A stretch of 64,000 nucleotides of DNA from Lithospermum erythrorhizon (lineage: Eukaryota; Streptophyta; Magnoliopsida; Boraginales; Boraginaceae). The DNA lies in the NCBI GenBank assembly GCA_019722365.1, contig JADFUC010001747.1, positions 62,001 through 126,000 on the forward strand. The letters are read 5' to 3'. The position numbers were made by a program, and so were the translations under genes. The notes beneath the pieces were generated by a model, which saw only the letters and a program-made list of their open reading frames with translations, did no database searches and was not told where the DNA came from. How positions within the stretch are numbered: position 1 is the first letter of the stretch; every line of letters begins with the position of its first letter. Positions 45,800-59,844 of the stretch are shown one piece after another.

Positions 45800-47687
45800 A
45801 TGACTCAGTTTTTCAAGATCATACTCTCTACAGTACCCAAACTAGTAAGTTTTTATTTGAATTAATTTTATATTATACTTTTACAAATGATATTTCATTA
45901 TTTCAGAGTATTATTGTACATGTTCCATTGTTAATAAACTAAAATGTTGCTCCTAAAAGGTTTTTTCAACAAAAGTCCACTGTGTTTTTTTAACGGTATT
46001 CGCGTCATTCTTTCGCCGAGTGCGTATAGTAAATTATCTTAAGCGGTATGTGGCAACTATCGAAAAAATTGTTGGTGGAAAAATCCAAGTCAATGACCTT
46101 ATACTTATATACACCGCTTGCGGGCAAAAGTCCTTACTTTTGAAACAAGAATTCGATCAATAACACGTTACATACATAAAGTACTAGATAATGAAAATGA
46201 AATATTTGAATAATGTTATATTATGGTCAAAATTGAGAAATTTTATTTGCAAAGTCAAATTTCCGGTTAAATTGAAATGGAGATAATATATACTTTTTGA
46301 CCCTTTTTAATTTGTAAATTTGGCATTCTTTTTTTATTATGAACAGAGGATTCCACACAAATTTGTGAGAGAACATGAAAATAGTCTACCCAGCAAAGTG
46401 TCACTTGAGGCCCCGTATGGCCCTTCATGGCAAATTGAGTTGATTCGATTTAATGGTGAAATTTGGATGGACAAAGGTTTTGAACAATTTATGGAGTATT
46501 ATTCAATTAGACTTGGGTACCTTTTATTATTTAGATATTATTATGAGGATTTATGTTTTCGTGTTATAATATTCGATACAAGTGCTAGTGAAATTGATTA
46601 TCCGGTTACAAATTTCGAAGAAAACATCTCGAAACAATTGTCCGCTAAATGTTGTCCCCAGAAGGAGCAAAATGAAGTTGTGGTTGATGTGGAGGAGTTA
46701 TTGTTAGTTGATGATGGGGTTTGTATGAGGCAGAAAGTTGGTAATGGGAAGAGAGTAGAAGAAGATGATTGTACTCATGTTTCGATTGAAATATTGGAGG
46801 AGTTCCCGACTAGGGAGATAGTAGAAGGGGCTGGTATGAAGGATGAAGGTTCTGTGGAATTCTTGGGTGAATATACAACGGATAAGAAGACAAGACGAGT
46901 GAATGAGGTTGAGAATTTGCGGATAGAGGAAAAAGGGACAGTTAGGAAAGAGGATGCTTCACAAAATGGTCAATCCGAAAGGATTCGTAGTCCTAGGGTG
47001 AAGTGTGAAACTTTAGAACCTGATGTTTCCCTATCTTGTGCCAAAGGAAAAACAAAATGTGAGTGCTTTCTTGGTTCAATTTGGTTATATGATTCTGATG
47101 GAGAACCTATGAGATGATATTTGTTTACCATTGTTGTGTAGATGATTGCAGTGCAAACCATCATCAACTATCATGTTCGGAGAATAGAGCATACGAAAGA
47201 GCTCGGGCCTTTGTAACAAGAAATCCATCCTTCATTTCCGTCATGCGTCATTCACATATTATTGGTTATTTGGTAGGCCGTGATCCTTATAATAATTGTT
47301 GAACTCTACAAAGATTTGGGAAAATATAATGTGAATTTTGGGAACTGCTTATTTTTTTTGTTGTTGAAGAATTACTTCTGAAATTTGATGATATATCATA
47401 TATGTAATAGAATTCATATGTTTTTTCTCTTTTTGCAGAATATCAACAAGGCCTTTGCCAAGGAATTTTGTAAGGGACAAGATACCCGTGATGTAGTGCT
47501 TCGTGTTCCTGGTTGTAAAAGAACATGGACAGGAACATGCTTCTATGGACAATGGAATACGAAACTTCAATGGAGGCAATTTGTCAAGGATAATGGATTG
47601 TTCCAAGGTGATGTTTGTGTTTTTGAGCAGGGAAATGGCGCTACACTTTCCTTGAACGTAATCATATTTCGAAAAAACGAGTATTGA
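45800..47687 (+). CDS. B3-domain transcription factor, VRN1/REM type, two B3 domains
   Basis: Predicted exons: 45800-45844, 46347-47058, 47142-47272 and 47439-47687 (1,137 nt, 378 residues); all introns are GT-AG and phases agree. Exon 1 is only 15 codons (MTQFFKIILSTVPKL) and joins RIPHKFV, giving the canonical 'FFK(V/I)IL ... KLRIPxKFV' start of VRN1-like B3 domains. The first B3 domain covers about residues 3-95 (WQIELIRFNGEIWMDKGFEQ, then FDTSASEIDYP). An acidic linker follows. The second, about 283-376, has FISVMRHSHIIGYL|NINKAF, RTWTGTC and FVKDNGLFQGDVCVFEQGNG. Such proteins are nuclear DNA-binding regulators; VRN1 represses FLC during vernalisation, but many paralogues act elsewhere, so the target here is unknown. 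The gene looks intact. The first intron is about 500 bp. Confidence 0.9.
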
Positions 47688-47755
47688 GTATACTGGTGGA
47701 GTTGAGAATATATATTATATATATGAAAGCTACTGCATTAGGCAACAGTTAGGTT

Positions 47756-47920
47756 TGCTCCAGGTAAAGCTGCCATTGTTAACCATCTTCTTGCGTTGTG
47801 AGTCGATGTTGCTCCAGGTAAAGCTGTCATTGTGAACCATCTTCTTGCGGTGTGAGTCGAGGTTGCTCCAGGTAAAGCTGTCATTGTTAACATCTTCTTG
47901 TGGTGTGAGTCGATGTTGCT
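47756..47920 (+). repeat. Three tandem 54-bp repeats just after the B3 gene
   Basis: TGCTCCAGGTAAAGCTG starts at 47756, 47810 and 47864; each copy includes CATCTTCTTGCGGTGTGAGT. The array starts 69 bases after the stop codon and is thus probably in the 3' untranslated region. On the minus strand it reads as repeats of the type NDSFTWSN, in a 65-codon frame that is likely chance. Confidence 0.85.
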
Positions 47921-48213
47921 TGTCCAATCTATCTCTTAAGTATGTATTGTCATTAGCCAGAAACTATTAGACTTTGACGAACTTATGAGAGCTTTGGCAC
48001 TCGAAATGCATGCCTTGAAATTACATAAATCTTTCAGTTGATTGTGGGCAGTAACTGACCAGTTCTATGATGAGTAATACATGAATTAGATATAACTATT
48101 GCAGAAACTTTTTGTAGGGGGGTCCTTGATCCGAGATCTCTATGAACTTTCCTAATCTCCAATTTAAGTTGAATATTCTCCGGATTGTTTTACATTCAAT
48201 GGCACAAACATTA

Positions 48214-48293
48214 GTCATGTATGTGAAAACGAGTAGTGGGAGCTTGATTGTATTTATGGTTTTGTATGTTGATGACATAATTATTACCCTATA
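48214..48293 (+). pseudogene. Ty1/copia reverse transcriptase remnant
   Basis: In the plus strand MYVKTSSGSLIVFMVLYVDD followed by IIITL and a stop reproduces the copia RT active-site strand ('hhLxVYVDDIhhTG'). Only about 27 codons survive; the sequence then passes into a foldback element. No other part of this element is nearby. Confidence 0.8.
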
Positions 48294-48315
48294 AAGTGGA
48301 CATGGAATGCTTAAT

Positions 48316-48571
48316 TAGAAAGTTAACAAACAAAAATCAAATCTAAATATTTTTTAATCCAAATAGTTATACAGTCTTGAGAGCAGAGATCATGACCATG
48401 ATTCGTCTTCTCTTTAAAGTTCGGATGCAATATCACTAGGTTATAAAGTCATCTCTATATTATTTGGATTAAAGATATTATTTTCGACATTATTTACCGT
48501 CAACTACTCCTTCCGTAAATACTATTTCGATTAAAAATATTTAGATTTGATTTTTGTTTGTTAACTTTCTA
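48316..48571. mobile_element. Foldback MITE
   Basis: The left arm TAGAAAGTTAACAAACAAAA recurs inverted at the right end, and pairing extends through ATCAAATCTAAATATTTTT, about 50 bp per arm. It is 256 bp and noncoding, inserted immediately after the copia RT remnant. Confidence 0.75.
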
Positions 48572-48674
48572 AAATGTGGGCTCACATTATTCGTGTGGTT
48601 CTATAATATTTGGGAAAAGGAAATATATAACTTTTTTTAACGAACATAATCATTTAGATTCAAAGCAAACTGAA

Positions 48675-49024
48675 CTATATGTGCGCGATGCTTGCGTGTG
48701 CAAATTATTTTATTATTTTATAATAAAATTATAATGAAAAATAATCAATTTAAAAAAACCTAAAAGAAATAAGATGAAAAAGTTACCATGTGGAGAAATA
48801 AAAGGCAATTAAAAACATTTTTGTTTTCTATTGATGATAATTACGGAGTATTAACGTAATAGATAATATTTGATAGTAGTTTATGGAAAATTTATCTTGT
48901 TAGCGATTAAGTTACTATGAAAATTAAAATAAATAAAAAATTGTCAGAGGGTAAAATAAAATACGTTAATTTGAGCTTGACTTTGCTTAGTCAATCAGCA
49001 CTTGCGCGTTATATATAGTATAGA
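48675..49024 (-). mobile_element. Helitron-like repeat, inverted copy of the 38.3-kb pair
   Basis: On the minus strand it opens TCTATACTATATATAACGCG after an A, then ATTTTATTTTACCCTC and GGTAACTTTTTCAT as in the 38.3-kb copies, and ends in GC-rich GCACACGCAAGCATCGCGCA followed by CATATAGTT. A clean CTAG terminus is not evident. Confidence 0.45.
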
Positions 49025-49124
49025 TTTCTTGCAACAATTGCGGGGAGGTTAGGAGGAGCACTATAATCAAATTGAACAATATCTTTGAGATAGAGGAGTT
49101 GGAACATCTCAAATTATTGAATTT

Positions 49125-49240
49125 AGCAGATTTGACTATATATTGATTAAATGATGTGTTCTTATAGGAGTCATAATGTTTGAGCAGATTTGACCATATA
49201 TTGATCCAATGATGTGTTCTTATAGTAGTCATAATCTTTG
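49125..49240. repeat. Two tandem 58-bp repeats
   Basis: AGCAGATTTGACTATATATT (49125) and AGCAGATTTGACCATATATT (49183) each continue to GATGTGTTCTTATAG and AGTCATAAT. It lies downstream of the 14-3-3 gene's 3' end. Confidence 0.8.
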
Positions 49241-49588
49241 TTTTTAAACAATGATTTGCCAAGTGCAACTTAGAAGATGTGGAGGGTGAATTAGGTTGCC
49301 TCGTTCAGAACACTGTAGAACCAAATCAATTAGGTTGCCATGTTTTAATTCATTTTCCAATTACTCCATCTCCACTATCAAAAGCAAGCATAAACTAAAA
49401 GCAAGAAAATGTATGACGGACATAAATCACACTTCTTATACTACCACTAAGAAATCGCTTTAAGATCCCATGTATCAACTGAAATGAGAAACAAATTTGA
49501 CTGGTAAGAACAATGCTTTAGAAAACCACAATTTAGTTGGCAAGAACCGATGACATTCCACGCCCACCTCCCCAAGGAGATAATGTCA

Positions 49589-53511
<3,923 letters not shown>

Positions 53512-53518
53512 TTTGGGG

Positions 53519-53560
53519 AGAGAGAGAGAGAGAGATTTAGAGAGAGAGAGATTAGCCTAG
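53519..53560 (-). promoter_or_regulatory. CT-rich 5' untranslated leader of the 14-3-3 gene
   Basis: Directly upstream of the ATG the minus strand is CTCTCTCTCTCTCC-type repeats interrupted by TAAA. Y-patch/CT-repeat leaders are common at plant transcription start sites. An AT-rich ATTATTTAAAAGTGTATAA on the minus strand at about 53,638-53,620 may supply the TATA element. Confidence 0.6.
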
Positions 53561-54492
53561 AAAGTGAATGTGTGATGGAGTTGATGGGGTTTGTCGGGGT
53601 ACTTATTGTCGGAGCTGTGTTATACACTTTTAAATAATGTTGGGTTTTGGGTGTCGAATAGTATTTTGCTACATTTGCCCAGAGAGTGTAGTAGTTAGGA
53701 AGTTTTATTAAGAGACCAAAGTGCTTGGTTTAATTAAAAATTCTTTGATACGGTGTGTATATATTGTCGGCTGATGATGAGGTGGATGACAGGGGTTTGA
53801 GTTGGACTATTAGTTTTCTCTTTTCTTTTTTTCTGCTTAGTGGTTTATTATCGACAACTTCCAGAACTAAAAAATCGTTAAGGGCCAATATTTAAGGGTT
53901 CCTAGTTATTCTTATCCTTTTATAATGATTAATCATACTCCGTATATCTAAAGCAGTTTTCAAATATTTAGAGTTATATTAGAGGATAACCTTTATCGAA
54001 TTTCAATAAATATATATATCGAAATAAATTTTAATTACTGAGTATATTATTAAGAAAATTAAATAATTAATATTACTAAAAGTATTTTAAAAGAAGAATC
54101 CAATTATATAAATTTTTATATTTTTTTTTTGGAAATAAAGGAATAATTAATTGATTCACCTTTGTTTGACTATCATTTTGACACTATCTTTGTAAATTTA
54201 AAGTTTAGAGACAAAATTTATTAAGTTCTTGAATGACAATTAAAGAGCAAAATGTCCAAGATTTCTTATCCATTATGAAATTTTGTTTTCAATATTTTTT
54301 AATACTAGCAAAAAATTATTAGATAGCTAAAAAATTAGCCTATACACTTTACTGTACTTTTGAATGAACTAGGATCTCTTTTGATTCGACTCAATCTTAA
54401 ATCTAAAGAAGGATTTAACTATTTGTTTAAGTTTGGTGCGAATATTATCGATAAATTTCATCTAAATTATTAGTTGATCATTAGGCTGAAGT
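53561..54492. other. 14-3-3 promoter region and AT-rich spacer; no other gene
   Basis: The first few hundred bases should hold the 14-3-3 promoter. Farther on, 54,040-54,160 (with AAAAGAAGAATCCAATTATA) resembles 57,005-57,120 in the same orientation, one on each side of the solo LTR. Nothing coding is seen. Confidence 0.5.
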
Positions 54493-54497
54493 ATAGT

Positions 54498-56405
54498 TGT
54501 AACGACTCGTTCGTATCGGATCGATAAAGAGGTTAAGATAAAATTAATTGGCCTGAATCTTGAGAATCATACGTCGATGGATAATGGCGCAAAAGAAACA
54601 CCAATCCGTAATAATAATAATAACATACTTAAATCTATCGGGCGAACTAATGTCTGGCTAAGCAACAGAAATTAAATCATTAAAACATAAAATCATACCT
54701 CAAAGCACAGATAATACAACAAAAATACTACCTAACAGCAATCTCAAAAAATCTCTAAGACAACATTTATATCAACCTCAAAACATATATATACATAATA
54801 TTTATCAAAATACACAACACCTCCCAGACAAAATACTGAAATATGAGGATCGAAGAAATTTGAGATATCACCTTTGGCTGTCTATAAAATGATATTGAGC
54901 TCTCCTTTAAAAGGTGATGCGCGCGAGCGTATAAACTGTACAAAAATTAGAAATTAAAATAAAGGAGTGAGCTGAAAACAAAGCTGAATATTTATATAAC
55001 GAAAGCATGTAATCCATACGTATGCATGTAAACATATAGTCTCGGCAAAGGGTATTAGAATCCATCTCAATTAATCCAATGATACTCGATAACCTAAGCA
55101 TACCGGATAATCCAACGAATAAACTTCTTCTGCGATCCAATAACATTGATATATCATGTAACTTAATAATAACTACTACTTGACCCCAACCAAATTCTAC
55201 CCAGCCTAATAGAGGAAAAACACGTCGTCGTTGTCTACACACCAAACAAACAAATACCAACAAAATATAGCACCTCCATACCTACACACAGTAAACGTTT
55301 TATATTAATGAGAGGATCAATGCTGAATAGAATTAAAACCCAAACAAATCGTCAACAATCCTGCATTATCGTCATATCTACTTAGCTCAAATATCATGGC
55401 GGTCATATACTTGGTACTCGGCATCTTTAAGTCTCGATATCACATCTATCCACATATACTCATGTAGTAAAACTATACAACTTACATACATACAATATAT
55501 AGGAAAGGTTATGTCACGTGATATAAATACTCACATAACATGACCAAAAGTCCACAACTTTTCACTCGGATATTACTCGATATCTACTAAAGAACATAGT
55601 AAGCAACAATTCTTTATTTTAGTAGCTTTAACTTGCTGCTTTCGACTAGATTGGTGAACTACTCTTGAACTTATGAAATTTTATCCTATTTTATAATATA
55701 TTACTATACCCATTTTAACTTTTGTTTATATCCAAACTATATTAATTATATCAAGAATCTAAATTGAATACTACTATCCAAAATCGATTACATAATTAAA
55801 CTAAACTAACCCATGATTCTATAATTTAGTTTATGTATATTATAAACAATCAATTTACTACTTTACTTCAACAAGAATTTAATTAGATAACTTTGTCGTC
55901 CTATAATCAACATATTTATGTTTGAACCATCTTAAACTATTAAATATGAACTCTAATATCATTTATGGATGAGTTTAGCTAATTAAAGTAACTTGACATA
56001 GTTATAACTAGTTATATAACCAATAAAATGAAATAGTTATATCTTTTTCCTTCTTGAAACTTGTTAGAAACTTTAGGGGTATGATTTAAGAAGAGAATAA
56101 GCACCAAATAAAAGAAAAATTTTGGGAAGGGGAGGGGGATGGCTCAGCCCAAAGGAGAGAGAAGGAAAGAAAGATTTTTGTGTGGTGGCGATTAGGTTAG
56201 GATAATAAGTTTTATTAGAATAGGTTCTTGGGCTTTGAAGTAGCCTTGGCATGAGGTGTGTGTCAACAGCGCGAGGTGTCGTTTCGCTTTTCTTAATTAG
56301 GAGGGAGAAAAATGAATAATCTTAGCCCATATCTTGTGTAGTTCGAGTTTATTTAAGGAGAACAATATTTAATTATTACTTGAATCAAAATTTCGGGTTA
56401 TTTCA
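54498..56405 (-). mobile_element. Solo chromovirus LTR (copy B, 1,908 bp) with target duplication ATAGT
   Basis: On the minus strand it starts TGAAATAACCCGAAATTTTG at 56405 and ends GAGTCGTTACA at 54498. ATAGT stands directly outside both ends (54493-54497 and 56406-56410). No internal element sequence is present, so it is a solo LTR from recombination. It is the inverted counterpart of the LTR at 27546-29430. The minus-strand 118-codon frame at 55263-54907 lies in it and is not considered a gene. Confidence 0.92.
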
Positions 56406-56410
56406 ATAGT

Positions 56411-57931
56411 GATTGGAGTATAATTGTAATTAGTCCGTATAAGTATGGGGGTGAATTCTTATAATAATAATAAGGATAGAAATTTTAAATAAATAAGAAT
56501 AATAATCATCTAAATTATTAGGACGCCAGCTACATAATTATATCTAATTAAATATTGGAAAACGCGTTTATCCACGAATGACTCATAAGATTAGTTGTCC
56601 ACATGAAGAAGACAAGAAGTTGATAATTTCCAGTGGAAGGGGGGTTGCATGACCCAATTTTATATGCATAGGCTTCGAGTTGGGTGGTCTTCAAAGTTCA
56701 ATAGTTCATGAATTGATTGACAAAATCAAGAGGGAGGAGAGGAAAATTCACTGCATTATTGGACTTTACAAACAAGTATCTATATCTATATATATGATTT
56801 TTGTAATATGTGCCTTAGCGCACATGTTGAAAAATAATAAAAATAAATACTTTAAAAATTTAATGCTCCTTTACATTTATTACAAGATTTCATAATTAAT
56901 TTGATAATGTTTTTAAATTTTTGAAACAAACAGACTTTAATGCTTTCATAGTCGTTTAATTGAGCTTCTGCGTATTGAATAATTTTTAATTTTCAATTAC
57001 TCTTTAATTATAATATTAAAAAATAAAAAATCAATATTATTAATGTATTTTAAAGAAGAATCCAGTATATAAATTTATATTTTTTTTAGAATAATAGATA
57101 ATTAATAATTGATGGTAGAATTAATTTGAAAAAAATCGAAATGGCAATTAAAGTGGATTGGAGGGAGTACATTATTTTTGCTTTCCTTAGATTCAACTAA
57201 CTATATTTCGTAAAATCAAAATCAAGCCCAACTTATATCATGAAAGTTATAGCAAGTTATTTTTTTTTTCTTTTCATTCATGAATTTGTTTTAGACGGGT
57301 CTTCCATGATGTTTAGTTCTTTGTTAATTTTTTTATCTAATTGTTCAGTGATCGGACCTTAATTCCATAAATGAAATTGGCGGAGTTGATTCCATAGATC
57401 ATTATTAATTACACTGTATTAATGAATTTTATTCGTGTAGCATACATTGTTACTTGTTCAATATTTTATTAACTCAAAATAAAAGTACTCTCAAACATAA
57501 TCTTGAAAAATATTATGAGGAGTTGACATAATATTATAAGGAGTAGGCATAATATTATAAGGAGTTATTTCAATTGAATTATATTTTTTTATTAAACTTT
57601 TTATCAATTATTTCATTGAAGACAGTTTTTATTAAATTACATAAGAAATAGTGACGAAACTGAAAATATAGATAGTGTTTTTAATTCTTTTGATTTACTT
57701 TGCTTGATTTGATTTTGGTTCATCACTTTCATAACAATAAATCGATTTTCTCCTTATGACAAGTATGAATTTACTCTGGCTCCATGAAATAAGAGGATGA
57801 AATAAAATGAAGCAAGAAATTAACGTAAAGTCTTGTTTGTTTCAATGAATTCAAAGAAATCTTGTTCAATTAAAATGTGCATTTTCATTATTAACATGTG
57901 TCCTTAGGGCACATATATCTAAGATATATAA
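56411..57931. other. No gene recognised
   Basis: AT-rich. A 71-codon frame at 56680-56895 contains a hydrophobic stretch but no known motif and is treated as chance. GATTGGAGGGAGTACAT at about 57,155 looks like one end of a Stowaway MITE; its partner was not found. 57,005-57,120 repeats 54,040-54,160. Confidence 0.45.
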
Positions 57932-58185
57932 TACTTCCTTCGTTTTTTTTATTCGTTGTTTTAGCCTAAATGTTTTGTTTTAAAATATTTGTCATTCTAG
58001 TATAGAAAGTTATGCGTTTCACATTTTAGTAATAACTTTTATTATTTTTCTCATGAAAATATCCAATCAGCTTGATGATATAGTTTTAAATGATTGTCGT
58101 TACGTTTGATGTCTTTTTAGTATTTTTATCTTCGTAATACATGTGAAAATTCTTAGAGCGACAAATAAAAAAAACAGGATGGGTA
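57932..58185. mobile_element. Stowaway-type MITE within a 16-bp direct repeat
   Basis: Starts TACTTCCTTCGTTTTTTTTA and ends AAAAAACAGGATGGGTA, imperfect inverted ends with TA. TATATCTAAGATATAT stands on both sides (about 57,914 and 58,187), longer than the usual TA duplication. Confidence 0.7.
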
Positions 58186-58229
58186 TATATCTAAGATATA
58201 TTATAAAGATACTTGTGTGACAGCATGAT

Positions 58230-58490
58230 CATAGGCTTCGTGGCTACTTTTTTTTTGCTACTTTTTTTTTCGATAAATTAATCTTTCGATTATTTAATAA
58301 ACTCTCTAAGATAATATTTTGGCAAGTATTTTGTTTTTACAATTATCATCTGATAGAAGTTCAATTAATGCGGCGTGGCTACTTTTTATTTTGGTACATT
58401 TTTTCCTTTTTTTGTTTCTTTGTTTTTATTCTTTTTTGAAACTTCGATTATTGAATAAAGCTACTACAGATAATATTTTTGGCGTATTTC
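58230..58490. repeat. Two imperfect tandem copies of about 135 bp
   Basis: CGTGGCTACTTTTT, then TTTCGATTATT-AATAAA and GATAATATTTTTGGC occur in both copies. T-rich and noncoding; a 61-codon frame at 58319-58504 lies within it. Confidence 0.55.
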
Positions 58491-59844
58491 ATCTTCGAGG
58501 ATAGGGTGCTAAATTAATAATTCGTATTTTTTTCGTTCCTTTTTTTTTTTGCAATTATCAACTACTGTAGAAACTGTTGGAAATATGAGATATTTGAAAT
58601 AGTGCCCATTGAACAATTCGATTGTACAACCGATTTACTCATTTAAGTTTAAGTTCGTATATACGTTCGATTAAATGGTAATGTTAGGTATTAGGATCTT
58701 TCGTGTGGCATTATGGATTATGATGGAGCACTACTTGAGATCGCTCATAATCAATATACTAACATATTATATTTCGATTAACATTTATTAGTATATGACT
58801 TTGTCGGCTGAGAGATGTACTTGTCTGAGAATTAGTCATAGATGATATAGCTTTCAGGTATAAAATAGAATTATATAAGAATATTGGGAGAAAATTTCAA
58901 TTATTGGAAAGTGCCCCATGTTCGACTAAAAGGAGTAGGGGATAAGGGTTCCAGAATCTTCCTTTTTAGAATAATTTCAAAATATCTAATTAACCACTTA
59001 ATATGCCTTTATTTTAGGGATAAGAAGTGGGATGATTCTAGAATACCCCTTAGTTCGACTAAGCTTGAGGAGGTGGAAGAGTTTTTGGTAACTCTCATTT
59101 AGAAAGCCTAAAGTAGGGATTTAGAGGCACTGTATAGAGGCCACTTTTTTTTTAGAAGAAACTTGCTCGTTCGATTTTGGTATTCAACTTTTGTAAAAGG
59201 CAAAACTCTCTCCTCCGCTTCTTATTTTTGGTCGACTAGTAGGTAGGAAAATCGGATTTTCGATTAACCTCTTCACTTGGATTGATATTTTAAAAGGAAA
59301 TCACAGTAAAACTCTCGGAGGGACTTGTTCGCTGGATTGAATTGTGGACAATCTTAGGGCATTACATTTTGAATGTTTGTGAGGTCTTCATCATATTATT
59401 ACTGGCACATATTTTGATTATTCTCAAAAGAGCAGTACATATTTTACGTCTCTTTAATTATTATTTATACAATTGGTAGTGATCGTAGGATTCGTATCTA
59501 GTGCTTTGTTAGAATATTATTTATCGTTAGAAACACTGACAGTGGCCTTAGAGCCGAGTTCTTGGGTGTATTTATATAATTAATATGATTCATTGATTCC
59601 ATCATTCGAATACATGCTATATTTTTCTTCCTATTAATATTTAACTTCATTTATGCATGAATTAAATATGTTTAATAGTTAGTCAGTTTCAAAATTAATA
59701 TTTTGTAATACTAGAATAATTTTTTGATTAATTGTTGTATCTGAAAAATTATTCAATTAGGTGAGGAATTTGAAAGCAGGGAATTATTCACCGTCGCTGG
59801 GAGTGGGCGTGTAATGACATCGTCACTTGTTTACCCTATGAGGC
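58491..59844. other. No gene; possible degenerate copia-type LTR start at 58,577
   Basis: TGTTGGAAATATGAG at 58,577 looks like the start of a copia LTR, but no matching end, purine tract or target duplication could be placed. A 72-codon frame at 58884-59102 has no family resemblance. Confidence 0.35.

Noticed and set aside
47730..47927. Minus-strand frame with repeated NDSFTWSN units
   Set aside because: Explained by the 54-bp tandem repeat after the B3 gene; period divisible by three keeps a frame open by default.
54907..55263. 118-codon minus-strand frame
   Set aside because: It falls entirely within the solo LTR, where no host gene is expected and homologous LTR copies do not keep it open.
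58577..59844. Another copia LTR starting TGTTGGAAATATGAG
   Set aside because: No matching 3' end, polypurine tract or target duplication was found; kept only as a possibility in the spacer entry.
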